Shown here: piece by piece, positions 45,561 through 56,999 of the stretch | Layout: each line of letters starts with the position of its first letter | Position numbering within the stretch: position 1 is the first letter of the stretch | Source of the DNA: Myotis daubentonii | Taxonomy: Eukaryota; Chordata; Mammalia; Chiroptera; Vespertilionidae | DNA length: 64,000 bases | Assembly: GCF_963259705.1 (NCBI RefSeq) | Contig: NC_081861.1 | Coordinates: forward strand, 71,219,623-71,283,622 | Reading direction: 5' to 3' | The notes under the pieces: generated by a model | Told to the model about the DNA's origin: nothing | The model's input: the letters and a program-made list of their open reading frames with translations, nothing else | Database searches by the model: none | Made by a program: the position numbers and the translations under genes

Positions 45561-46395
45561 AGTCTTTATATTTTTGTTAATATTTTTCAATGTTCTCATA
45601 AGCATATTGCACAGAACTTAATGATAAACTGGTGAAATTTCAGAAATTTGAAAAAATATTTTCTTAAAGGTAAAACTGGAAATTCATATAATGATGTATA
45701 GCTAACAATTAATGTTCTTATAAGTGCCTCATATTAAATTTACAGTAACATACAGCAAGGGAATTTTGATTCTTTAATATATTTTATAAAAATTATTACT
45801 GATTTCAATATTTTCATATTCCTTTTTCTATATTATATCCTTAAAAGCTAAGGAAAAAAATTAGAATTCTCTAGGCTATCTTTGGGAAAAGAAGGCAAGA
45901 ATTTTAGCATTTTCAAAAGGATAGTAATAATAATAACTAATAATAAGAAAAGTAAAAAAAAAATATTACCTTATATAGTAAACCAAGGCACTTAATAATT
46001 ATCTGGTCAGAATTTTAATATCTGAAACCTCTCTGTTATATAATGTATAATATATATCCCATAAAGAGTAATCATTTGTTACGTATGAATATTACAAAGA
46101 ACTGCAAGTTTCAACATTTAGAATATCTAGTAGCAAAACACTGGCCACCCTTGTTATAACCTTTTTCATATAAAAGAATGCAAACTTAAAACTTATAAAT
46201 ATCACCAGTATCATTGAGCTAATAAGAATTGTTGAAACAAAAACACTATTGAAAATGAAAATGAGCTCTGAAAATAGTCCAAATACATTATGTTTATCAC
46301 ATTTCCAATTTGTATTTTATAGAAATCATTAAAAGCCATTTTTGCTTAGGCTTATAGACTATCCAGCTTGGAATTATGCCTATAAAAGTAGTAGC
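45561..46395. other. Non-coding up to the L1 target repeat
   Basis: AT-rich DNA without genes. The last 14 bases (46382-46395, ataaaagtagtagc) are the left target repeat of the following L1. Confidence 0.6.
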
Positions 46396-47809
46396 ACAAT
46401 AAAAAAAAACAACTAGAAAACACTCAAATACATGGAGACTACTAAATAACATGTTACTAAACATGAATGGGTTACCAATGAGATGAAGCAAGAAATAAAA
46501 AAAAAACAACACCTGTTAACAAATGAAAATAAACATGCAAACAGCCAAAACCTATGAGACACAGCAAATGCAGTCCTGAGAGGGGCAGTTGATACCACTA
46601 CAGGCCTACTTCAAGAATCAAGAAAAAGGATTACTAAACTATCTAACCCTACAACTTAAAGAATTAGGAAGAGAACAGCAAGAAAAACCCAGAGGAAGTA
46701 GAAGGAAGGAACTAATAAACATCAGAGAAGAAATAAATGACATAGAGATTTAAAAAATAAAAAACCATTGCAAAAGATTAATACATCCAAGATCCAAGAA
46801 ATGGTTCTTTGAAAAAAAAAAACAAAACAAGATTGATGAACCCCTAGCCAGATTCATCAAGAGGACCCAAATAAATAAAATCATAAATGAAAGACAATGT
46901 AACAATGGACATGACAGAAATACAAAGAATTGTAAGCAAATACTATGAACAACTATATGCCCACAAACTGTACAACCTGGGTGAAATGAATAAATTCCTA
47001 GAAACATACAATCTTCTAAAACTCAATCAGGAGGAATCAGGAAACCTGAGTAGGCCAATAACAACTGACAAAAATTGAAGCAGTAATTTAAAAACTTCCA
47101 GCAAACAAAAGTCCTGGACCAGATATATTTATAAGTGAATTTTACCAAACATTCAGAGAACAACTAATGCCTATCCTTCCTCAAACTATTCCAAAAATTT
47201 CAAGAGGAAGGAACACTTCCAAGTTCTGTCTATGAGCCTAGAATTATCCTAATTCCAAAACCAGATAAGACACTGCAAAGAAAGAAAATTACAGGCCCAA
47301 AACCCTTATGAACACAGATGCAAAAATCCTCAACAAAATCTTAGTAAATTGGATCCAGCAATATATTAAAAAGATCATACACCATAACCAAGTGGGATTT
47401 ATTCCAGGGATGCAAAGCTGGCACAATATTTTCAAATCAATAAGTATGATACAGCACATAACCAAACTGCAAGACAAAAATCACATGACCATATCAATGG
47501 GTGCAGAAAAAAGCATTCAACAAAATCCTACACCCTTTTTTGAAAAAAAGTCTCAGCAAATTGGGAATAGAGGGATCATACCTCAACATAATAATGGCCA
47601 TATACAACAAACCTACAGCCAACATAATAATCAATGGGCAAAACCTAGAAAGTATTTACCTTAAGAACAGGAACAAGACAAGGATGTCTGCTTTCACCAC
47701 TCTTATTCAACATAAAACTGGAAGTCCTAGCGACAGCAATCAGATAAGAAGAAGAGATAAAGGACATCCCAATTGGAAAGAAGAAAGTACAATAGTCATT
47801 ATTAGAAGA

Positions 47810-48879
47810 CTAGAGGCCCCATGTACAAAATTTGTGCACTGGGGGGGGGGGGGGAATCTCTCAGCCCAGCCTGCCTCCTTTCACAGTCTGGGAGCCCTCA
47901 AGGGATGTCCTACTGGCGGCTTAGGCCTGTTCTCTGTGGGGAGCAGGCCTAAGATGCAGTCTGGCCTCCCTCTGCAGGAGGCAACTGGCTGATAAGGGGA
48001 AGATGCCACCCCCATCACTCTGTTGCTGCTGCCACTGCTGGCTGCCATGGTGTTTTCATCAACATGCACTCCAGTCCCTTCATCATGAAAAAATAACAAC
48101 TTTCTTTAGGCATTTTCAAGATGTCTCTTTCATAGGATATGACATTTCTTTCTTTCTTTTTTTTATCTTCACCTGAGGATATTTTTCCATTGATTTTTAG
48201 AGAGCGTGGAAGAGAGAGAGAAAGACAGAGAGAAACATCAATGTGAGAGGGACACTTTGATTGCTTGCCTCCTGCATGAGCCCTGACCTGGCCCCCAGCC
48301 AGGGATGAGCCAGCAACCTAGGTACAAGCCCTTAATCAGAATCAAACCCAGACCTTGTGGTCTGCAGGCTGAGGCTCTGTCCACTGAGCAAAACCAGCTA
48401 GGGCAGGATATGATATTTCTTAGCCCTTCCAGCAGCGGACCTTCACTTTTTCCTCCAGGAGTGAGGTGGAAAAACCCTAGATCAACTTCTTGGATTCTTA
48501 TTACCCAAGTTACTAAGAACACTGTGAGTGGCATACCAGAGGCTTAGCCAATGAGCGATCAGAAAAGGTGTTTCCTCTGCAGCTCACACATAGAGGCGGG
48601 ACAGCTGGTATGCTGTGGCTGGAGCATGGCCCCCTGTCTGTTTCCATTCCGAGGCTGCATGAGCCAGCACGGCAGCTTGGGCCACCTCAGGCCCCCCTAC
48701 CTGTGTCTGCACAAGGACCCCCTCTCCCCTGCCTGTGTTCACTCTGGGGCCACCTGAGTCAGCGTGGCAGCTCGGGCAGGTCTGGGCCTCACCTGCGCTT
48801 GCAGCTTCTTCCTGACCAGTCATGACTGTTACAGCGTCCTGGCCTAATTTACATATTACCCCTTTTTTATATATAAAAA
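47810..48879 (-). mobile_element. Helitron in the L1 reverse transcriptase region
   Basis: CTAGAGGCCCCATGTACAAAA at 47810; 5' terminus ccttttttatatataaaaa ends at 48879. The L1 text joins as ...gaA|Tgacatg, an A|T target. It holds a Ves SINE and a segment at 48590-48800 rich in 'tgagccagcacggcagcttggg' units. Confidence 0.87.
48151..48404 (-). mobile_element. Ves SINE inside the Helitron
   Basis: Reversed Ves with the 17-bp repeat aggatatgacatttctt at 48134-48150 and its one-base variant at 48405-48421. Confidence 0.93.
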
Positions 48880-49967
48880 TGACATGATATTGTACATAGA
48901 AAACCCTAAAGACTCCACCAGGAAACTACTAGACTTAATAAATGAATTCAGTAAGGTAGTAGGATATAAAATCAACATTCACAAATTGATGGCATTTTAA
49001 TACACCAATAATGAACTCTCAGAAAGAGGAACTAAAAAAGCATTCCCATTTATCATTGCAACTAAAAAATAAGATGTCTAGGAATAAACTAACCAAGGAT
49101 GTAAAAGACCTGGAAAACTATAGAACATTGAAAAAAAGAACTAGATCAAGATAGAAACAAATGGAAGCATATACCATGTTCATCGGTTATAAGAATTAAC
49201 ATTAAAATGTCTATACTGCCCAAAGCAATCTACAGATTCAATGCAATCCCTATTAAAATACCAATAGCATACTTCAAAGAGCTAGAAAAAATACTCCACA
49301 AATTTATATGGAGCCATAAAAGAGCCCATCTAGTTGCAGCAATTTTGAGAAAGTAGAATGAAGCAGGAGGGATCACAATGCCAGATATCAAACTTTATTA
49401 CAAAGCCATTATAACCAAAAGAGTCTGGTACTGGCACAATGACAGGCATATAGACCAATGGATCAGAACAAAGACCCCATAAATTGACCCACATCATTAT
49501 GGTCAACTAATATTTGACAAAGGAGTCAGGAACATACAATGGAGTAAAGACAGCCTCTGCAACAAATGGTGCTGGGAAAACTGGACAGACACATGCAAAA
49601 GGATGAAACTAGACTACCAACTTATACACAAGGACAAACTCAAGGTGGATAAAGAACTGAAATGTAAGACACAAAACCATAAAAATCTTAAAGGAGAAGA
49701 TAGGCAGTAAAATCTCAGACATTGCACATAGCAATATATCTATGGGTACATCTCTTAGAGCAAAGGAAACAAAGGGGGAAATGAAGAAATGGGACTACAT
49801 CAAAATAAAAAGCTTCTGCACAACAAAGGAATCCACCATCAAATTGAAAAGGGAACCCACTGAATGGGAGAACATATTTGCCAATGATAGCAATGATACC
49901 AATGATGATAAGGGGATAATATCCAAAATATATAAAGTACTCATACAACTCAACAAAAAGAAGACAC

Positions 49968-50123
49968 CTACCCAACCATCCCACCATGGCCAATGCCCAC
50001 CATATTCCGCACATGCCCCTTGGTGGTCAGCACACATCATAGCAACCGGTTGTTGAGTTGTTTGGTTGTTTGAGTTGTTCCACCATTAGGTCTATCTGCA
50101 TATTAGCCTTTTATTACATAGGA
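49968..50123 (-). mobile_element. Helitron 5' fragment replacing part of L1
   Basis: The block ccccttggtggtcagcacac and the 5' terminus tttattacatagga (50123) are present, but no 3' end. L1 text stops at 'caactcaacaaaaa' and restarts at 'agatttgggaacagccc'. By comparison with other L1s several hundred bases of the host element between these points are missing. Confidence 0.82.
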
Positions 50124-50459
50124 TAGCTAAGATTTGGGAACAGCCCAAGTGGCCATCAGTAGATGAATGGATAAAAAAGCTGTTGGACATTTATACTATG
50201 AAATACTATGCAGCTGAAAAAAGGGATCTATTGTCCTTTTGGACAGCATGTATGGACCTGGAAAATATTATGCTAAGTGAAATAAGCCAAAGTGAAAAAG
50301 ACAAATATCACATGATCTCACTTATTTGTGGAATCTAATAAATAGAATAAATTGACCAACAAAATAAGACTCTAATCAGGGAGGCATGGAACAGACTGAC
50401 ATTCCTCAATAAGGGGCTGGTTGGACGAGAAGAGATAAACCAAAGAACTTATATACTTA

Positions 50460-50950
50460 CTAGAGGCCCAGTGTACAAAATTCGTGCATGAGGGGGGTGT
50501 CCCTCAGCCAGGCCTGCACCATCTCCAATCCGGGACCCCTTGAGGGATGTCTAACTGCCAGTTTAGGCCTGATCCTGGGATAGCTGGCTCCTAATCACAG
50601 GGATCGGGCCTAAACTAGCAGTTGGACATTACTCTTGCAATCTGGGACCACTAGCTCCTAACAGTTCAGCTGCCACTCTGCCTGCCTGTCTGATGCCACC
50701 AACTGCTCTCCCCTGCTCGCCTGATTGTCCCTAACTGCCTCTGCCTGCCTGCCTGCCTGATCGCCCCTAACTGCCTCTGCCTGCCTGCCTGATGCCCCTA
50801 ACCGCTCTCCCCTGCTGGACTGATCGCCCCTAACTGTTTTTCCTCAGCCCCCACCACTGTGGCTTTGTCTGGAAGGATGTCTGAAAAGATGTCTGGAAGA
50901 CGTCTGGTCAATCTGGTCTAATTAGCATATTACCCTTTTATTAGTATAGA
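50460..50950 (-). mobile_element. Helitron, first of a row in the L1 3'UTR
   Basis: CTAGAGGCCCAGTGTACAAAA at 50460, C-rich units 'cctgatcgcccctaactgc', end ttattagtataga at 50950. Next copy abuts. Confidence 0.92.
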
Positions 50951-51662
50951 CTAGAGGCCTGGTGCACAAATTCGTGCACGGTGGGGGTCTCTTGGTATGG
51001 TCTGTAGGTATTGGACCAAATCTGGCAGTTCAATGCTTCCTGCTGTTCCTGCCTGTTTTTCCCACTCATCCATACCCCAATGTGCCTGCCACGGGCTCGC
51101 GCCCAGTCAGTCCTGCTCAGGAGAGGCTCGCGCCCCTGCAGCGGCACTCACCAGCCTTGAGCTCTGGGTCTGGCGCCCATCTTGAGGTGTGTTGGGGGGT
51201 CCTGGATGCAATCAGCCCTCTGGGAGGGTGGTGGGATGCTCTTGCCAGCCTGAGACCTAGATCCGTCCTGCTGACATTCACGCTGGTTGTCAGGATCCAC
51301 CTAGCAGTCGCTTTTATATAGTTTCTTCCTTGTGGAGCGTCTAGAGAGGGGAAGTGGTCATGGTGTCCAAGGCAGACTTCCAGGAGGCTGTCAGGATTGT
51401 GTTAGTGCTGCTGATCTGTCAATGCCTGGCCCGTTCTCTAGAGATTGGACCTGTAAAACTACGGAGGGAGTGAGTGGCTGCCACCGGGCTGGTGGGTTGC
51501 TGGGATGGGTCCATCAGCTGAGTAGCACTTCTGTTCTGGGAGCTTCTGTTCTGAGAACACACTGACCACCAAGGGCAACTTCTGCATTGAGCATCTTCCC
51601 CCTGGTGGTCAGTGTGCGTCATAGCAACTGGTCCACAAGTTGTTCAGTTGTTTGGTTGCTTA

Positions 51663-51664
<2 letters not shown>
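50951..51664 (-). mobile_element. Helitron, second of the row
   Basis: CTAGAGGCCTGGTGCACAAAT at 50951; the 5' terminus has been overwritten by a (TA)n. The segment 51318-51470 (tttcttccttgtggagcgtc onward) is homologous to 36948-37110 in the NARF-bearing Helitron. The block ccccctggtggtcagtgtgc is at 51598. Confidence 0.85.

Positions 51665-51726
<62 letters not shown>
51665..51726. repeat. (TA)n microsatellite at a Helitron junction
   Basis: About 31 TA units, grown from the TATATA near the 5' end of the preceding Helitron. Confidence 0.95.
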
Positions 51727-51731
<5 letters not shown>

Positions 51732-51899
51732 GGCCCAATGCACGAAATTCATGCAAGAGCAGGCTTTCACAGCCATGGCAGCTGCCTGGATGCCTCCCTC
51801 ACAGCCGTAGGTGGCTGCCTCCATCCTGCAGCTGCAGCCTCAGCTTCATCTGGAAGGACGTCTGGTCTAATTAGCATATTATGCTTTTATTATTTTAGA
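51727..51899 (-). mobile_element. Short Helitron, third of the row
   Basis: TTAGAGGCCCAATGCACGAAA (C changed to T in the terminal CTAG) to tttattattttaga at 51899. L1 3'UTR (tatgcatagtctatag) resumes directly after. Confidence 0.83.
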
Positions 51900-51915
51900 T
51901 ATGCATAGTCTATAG

Positions 51916-52442
51916 CAGGGGTCCTCAAACTTTTTAAACAGGGGGCCAGTTCACTGTCCCTCAGACCATTGGAGGGCTGCACTATAGTTTAAAAAAAAAC
52001 TATGAACAAATTCCTATGCACACTGCATAGGAAGTAAAAAAACAAAACTTATTTTGAAGTAAAAAAACAAAACTTCAAAACAAAAAGGCTCTCCTAACTT
52101 AAAAAAAAAAAAGGCCCTACTAACTGCAAAAAAAAAAAAAAAAAATAGACCTCCTAACTTCAAAAAAAAAAATCCTAACTTGTTCTTACCTCGGCCCTCA
52201 GGCAGCAGCAGGCTCTGCACAGGCAAGCTCGTGACTCATCTGATCACACCGAGGAGGAGTCCAGAGACAGAGAGAAGGAGGGGAATCGGAGAGTGCGGCG
52301 CACATTCCACACATGCACAGTGCGGGCCCAGGATGAGTCGGGTGCTAAGCAACAGGCAGCAGGGGCAAAAAAACCCAGCAGGCCGGATAAATGTTTTCAG
52401 TGGGCCACATGTGGCCTGTGGGCCGTAGTTTGAGGACCCCTG
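51916..52442 (+). mobile_element. hAT non-autonomous element
   Basis: Inverted ends caggggtcctcaaac and gtttgaggacccctg are perfect over 15 bases, with the 8-bp duplication gtctatag at 51908-51915 and 52443-52450. The interior has 'ggccagttcactgtccctca' and 'gggccacatgtggcctgtgg'. It may be OposCharlie-like, but I cannot confirm the family. It sits in the L1 3'UTR. Confidence 0.92.
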
Positions 52443-52577
52443 GTCTATAGACATGGGCAATAGGATAGTGAAGACATGAAGGGGTAGGGGCTTGGTGTGG
52501 GGAGGAAAGGGTGGGGATATCTGTAATACTATCAACAATAAAAAATGTTTTAAAAAATTAAAAATAAAAGTAGTAGC

Positions 52578-53033
52578 CAAAAGTATATTATGAAAGGCTG
52601 TGGAGGTGTCTTTAGGTGTTTAATCTTTATTGGTTCCCTGCCAGTGAATTTTACCTTTTCTTTACAATTGATCTTGGCTGTGTTATTTATGATTTTGACA
52701 TCCTTTCTGGTTATGTTTTAGCGTGTGCCAATACTTGAGGTTCTAACAACACAAAGTAATCATCCACAACTACTTAAAAATTGAGTGTAATTGTATGCCT
52801 TCTTATGTGAAAGACCACATTTTTTTATCTGTGACCAGTTTGCTTTTTACCCATTTCCCAAAAATGTGACCCCTTCCTAACATTCTGTGAGTCGGTGGTT
52901 AAATCTCTACTTACCTTGGTCTTATTATCCTTATTTTAGAATGATGAACTATAAATACCAAAAGATCCAGAGCATATTTTTAACAACAAACACATAAATA
53001 TGGAAGAATTTTTCAGAAAAAAAAAAGAGAAGT
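52578..53033. other. Non-coding, nothing recognised
   Basis: AT-rich sequence between the L1 and a hAT; no gene seen. Confidence 0.5.
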
Positions 53034-53041
53034 GTCTAGGT

Positions 53042-53258
53042 CAGCCGTGGGCAAACTACGGCCCGTGGGCCGGATCCGGCCTGCTTGAAATGAATAAAAC
53101 TAAAAAAAAAAAAGAAGACCGTACCCTTTTATGTAATGATGTTTACTTTGAATTTATATTAGTTCACACAAACACTCCATCCATGCTTTTGTTCCGGCCC
53201 TCCGGTCCAGTTTAAGAACCCATTATGGCCCTCGAGTCAAAAAGTTTGCCCACCCCTG
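53042..53258 (+). mobile_element. hAT MITE, second family
   Basis: Left cagccgtgggcaaactacgg and right gtttgcccacccctg, with the 8-bp duplication gtctaggt at 53034-53041 and 53259-53266. Confidence 0.92.
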
Positions 53259-53266
53259 GTCTAGGT

Positions 53267-53669
53267 CCTTGAAATATAATAGCTAAAAAACACATAGTAA
53301 CTAAAGTAAGTCAAATATAAATGGTGGAAAATATTTGAAAACCAAAAACAGATGCTTTAAGGAAGTGACATAAAGGTAACTTACTGGAATATCTTAATCA
53401 TACCCAAAGTATGCCCTTGCTGGCTGGGGAGATTAGCAAAGAGAGTGAATATGTTTTTTGTCTTAGTCTTCACTGAATAAACTATCCAGGAGAATCTCAA
53501 TCCCATGTTTTCTCTTTAAAGAGGATGCATTTGCATATATTAGAGCACTTTATAAAAATATGCAAAGCATTTTAGACTTCATAAAAAAATAAGCCAAAGG
53601 AAAACTCCTGATATTGAAAGTTGTACACTTGAGAGATGAGAAAAAACAAAATGGTAAATATATTTATTA
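53267..53669. other. Non-coding, nothing recognised
   Basis: No reading frame or repeat terminus of note. Confidence 0.5.
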
Positions 53670-54254
53670 CTAGTGGCCCGGTGCATGAAATTCGTGCACA
53701 TTAAAATGGAATTAATTAGAGGAAATATTTTAATATTGCTATGTGCCCTTTCTCTATAATAGAGTGTCAGAGATGAAAGAAAATTAGTAAAATGTATATG
53801 AAAATCTTCCTCCTGTCAGAGTCTGGGGCATGCCACGGGACCCAGAGTCAAGTCTCCACCCACCCACGTGCATCTCGAAATTGTGCAAGACCCAGACCCG
53901 GCTAGCCTCAACCCCATTGATGAGATCCAGACCCGGCCATCCCTTCCCCTGTCAAGCCTTGCCTGGTGCAGCCTCAGGTCCCCTGGCCCGAGCCAGGGGG
54001 CATGGTTTGAGGTCCCCCATCAAGCCCCACTGGGTGGGGGGCGTGGCCTGATGACCCCCCATCAAGCCCTGCCTGTCAGGGTAGTGGCCTGAGGCCTCCC
54101 CCCCACTTTCCCAGCACCACACAGCCTCAAGGTCCCTGCTGATAACTCGTGATAGCTTGTTACGGGAACCCTGCCTCTGCTGTGAGCACAGCCATCCCTT
54201 GATGGCATGACGGAGTGAGGGTCAATTTGCATATTATCTCTTTATTATATAGGA
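53670..54254 (-). mobile_element. Helitron, same subfamily as 490-1150
   Basis: CTAGTGGCCCGGTGCATGAAA at 53670 and end tttattatatagga at 54254. The AT-rich segment after the hairpin ('ggaattaattagaggaaata', 53706-53830) repeats 521-650 with few differences. It is the better preserved of the two. Confidence 0.93.
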
Positions 54255-55837
54255 TGACTAAAGTGTTTAGAAGTGTGCCATTAAGACACATTGTTGTGAC
54301 ATCCTTTATAAGAATACTTTTAATATGAAATTATTGGAGTACATATTGATGCGTTTCATTTGTTCACCATCCAGACTGAGAAAACACTGAATAGAGTAAC
54401 TTCAGTGCTAAGCAATTATGCCTATTTCATGCTAGAACAATCCCTATGGTATTCCCATTCATCCTAAAACTTTCTAATACATACTTCTCTCAGTCCACTG
54501 ATATCAGTAGAAATATGTTTTTCTCAAGAAAATAGCTCAATCAAGTTGTTTTCTCAATGCTGCCTTCACCTTTTTGTTTCTACAGGAGCATGTTGTTCGA
54601 AACTGATTATTTTCTCTGTCATGTTTTACATAGTTCTTAAACTCAAGCAACATAGAATTGATAATTAGCTTTAAAAATTGCACTTTCTTTAGAAAATTAT
54701 TTCTATATCTCTCTACAGAATGCAGTAGATTAAATATTTCTGAGATTTATTCCCAGAAAGTAATGGGAATGGAGAAGCTGCAACTGTGGAGTGGTTAAAG
54801 TCTGGAGAAATCAGAGTGGGTCATCCTTTATACCAAAATCAATAAAATATTATTTGGTAAAAACTCAGCAATAAAAATTATTTTCTACATTTTTAGTAAT
54901 GTATTTGGGGGAAAAATGCTTCTTCTGCATGTTTGTAGAACAAGAAAAACAAAGCAGAAACCAAAGATAAGCCTCCCTCTTCCACTTTATTCCTACATCA
55001 TTCAATGGAAACTACACCACCACTATAGCAGACAATCTGCCATTACAATGTGCATAATGGAAATGGGAGAATGCCACTGTCGTCCCAGCATATTTCCCTT
55101 AGAACAGGCCCTACCATAATCATTCCACAATAACCCCACTTGATTCAGCCTTAGAGATAAACTACAAGAAGTTACACAAGAAGACACTTCCTTTTCCAGA
55201 CCCCAGAAGTAAAGTTACAATAACAGTTCATTTTCCACTGAGTCAGAGAAAAGCCTAAGAACTCCCAAAACCTCTTGGACATAAAATTTAGAAGACAAAA
55301 TAGTGGTTAAGGTCTAGAATTGCATAGGCAGAGCCTAGAAATCTACCCACTCAGATAACAAGCTTCCCTTTCCTTCAATAAAAGTCTCCTATGCTTCTAT
55401 CTGGAGAAAAAGGCACAAATGAGGGACTATGAAAATTAGTGCTAGGGGAGCTTCATGGAATATTTAGCAACTCTCCTCAGTAAGAGTATAATCAACATTT
55501 TTCCATTATTCTTTCTAAATATGCCTGAATCCATACATACTTTAGAAACTTTAACTTACCTTATTCTATTTCAGGAACCAAAGTTTGGGAACGTGGGCCT
55601 GTTTCCTTCTGGTAAAATGCAAAATTGCAATATCGGTGGTACTCAAAATAATAGTTCAACCTTTATCTGTAATATGTTATTTAATTCACTGTATTTTGTC
55701 TCTCATGCTTATTCAATTCAAAAATAAATTAGATACTCCTTAAGACTGTCAATAAACAGTACAAAGAAAAACAGTTGAAAATCTTACAAAAATTTCAATA
55801 TTAAAATGAGACTAGTGCAATTATAGTTTTCTTTTTT
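54255..55837. other. Non-coding, nothing recognised
   Basis: Single-copy looking AT-rich sequence. Frames of 67 and 90 codons (54916, 55455) have no recognisable domain. Confidence 0.5.
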
Positions 55838-56966
55838 AGATCCTTTATTTCCCAGCATTCATAATAATAAACAAGGAAAGGTATAGAGCGAGGGATATAG
55901 AAGGGTGACTTGGTATCTGTAGCAGCCTTGGGACAAAAATGTCTGGTTAGAAAACCAAACAGTCTTTTCTGAAGAAATCTCAGCATTGTATGTAGTCTTA
56001 GATGAATCGGTCTGATTGTCTAAAGTCTTTAAATCCAGGAGGAAGTGGAATAAATGAGAAAAGATATTTGTTGCAGTGTTAATCATGATTACAAGTTAAT
56101 ATCTTCCATCTGGAAACAGTGAAGCATCTGGCAACATTGATTCCCAATAACTGGAAGATTCTGGTAACACCCCTAGAAGGAGCAATGTGTCTGTAAAAGG
56201 TAAAACTATGAATTAGTGGGGGAGCATAAATGCATCTACCACAGTACACAAAGGACAACTGGGTTTTTTTTTTGAACACGTGGAAAATCATGGACTGTGT
56301 TCTTACTTTTTCTGTAGCTCCAGTTCAGCAGCTTTTTGTACAGCTGCATCACCAGCAACTGTAGGTCACTGAAGTCTGTGTATTCCTCCTTCAACATTGG
56401 TTCAGAAGAAGACATAAACATGGGCTCACTGGTAGAAATCTGGACCTTTTCTTCTGACTGGGCTTTGAGCTTTTGGTTTCGGGCTACCTCTGGATCCAAC
56501 GGCTTCCCCTCTGATTCCTCGGCCATCAGCAGAGGGCTCAGGGGTGGGCATTGCATGTCTTCTGGAGATGCGGGTCCTGATCTGGCCTGTGTAGGCTGAT
56601 CGATTCTCTTCCTGTGTATCATGTTTGCATTCTTGCCTTTTTGGTGGCATATGGTGATGTTAGTGGGGTCATCTCCACTCTGTTCAAGCATTTCCGGAAG
56701 AATACGTCTACGGGCATTGATGAACCAGTTAGTGACCTGCAGGTAAGACAGATCCGTCTGCTCCGACAGCATTCACTTCTCTGCATCTGATGGGTAGGCC
56801 TTAAAGCGGTGCTCAAACAGCCAGTCACGGAGGATCTTCGCTGATAGTGCTGGCCAGGACCCTTTCCTCTTCTTGAGCTCTGGTGAAACCGGAACTTATA
56901 CCAATGTTACTATTCGACTTGATTGAAGTGTCTCATAGAGACCGGGTTTTCTTCAGCGGCTCCCAT
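55838..56966 (-). pseudogene. TGIF2LX: TGIF2LX-like homeobox retrogene, decayed
   Basis: TGIF2LX is an intronless, testis-expressed TALE homeobox retrogene derived from TGIF2 and X-linked in mammals. The minus strand from ATG 56966-56964 opens MGAAEENPVS. In another frame comes the homeodomain: [33 protein letters not shown], stop, MLSEQTDLSYLQVTNWFINA, RRRILPEMLEQ. The WFINARRR recognition helix is intact. The C-terminal part (FSDLQLLV) then slips; in the shifted frame it gives the family-like DAAVQKAAELELQKK and a stop at 56305-56303. Breaks: frameshift after the start, TAA at 56898-56896, TGA at 56775-56773, and a 1-base deletion near 56350. The minus-strand 3'UTR reaches an AATAAA at about 55849-55844. 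The interruptions argue for a pseudogene; sequence error is the alternative. Confidence 0.87.
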
Positions 56967-56999
56967 TTTCACGAGGCTTGTTTTCTCTACCTTGGCAAT

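Larger units (their letters stand above)
46887..49960 (+). pseudogene. L1 ORF2 reverse transcriptase to C-terminus, broken
   Basis: Recognisable pieces: [18 protein letters not shown] (47308), ISMGAEK (47493; the aspartate normally in this position is glycine), the FADD region destroyed by the Helitron at 47810, then after it [16 protein letters not shown] text, [20 protein letters not shown] text near 49365 and [14 protein letters not shown] near 49435. Many stops and shifts; no function is possible. Confidence 0.82.
46396..52563 (+). mobile_element. 5'-truncated LINE-1 enlarged by nested insertions
   Basis: A 14-bp duplication, ataaaagtagtagc, at 46382-46395 and 52564-52577 bounds one L1 insertion. 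It starts inside ORF2 after the endonuclease core, continues through reverse transcriptase (46887-47800), resumes after a Helitron at 48880 with the C-terminal part (49350-49960), and ends with 3'UTR (50124-50459, then 51900-52563). Nested guests are a Helitron with a Ves, a Helitron fragment, three Helitrons in a row and a hAT. About 2.9 kb is guest DNA. Confidence 0.9.

Noticed and set aside
56336..56599. 87-codon plus-strand frame
   Set aside because: It is the antisense shadow of the TGIF2LX relic.
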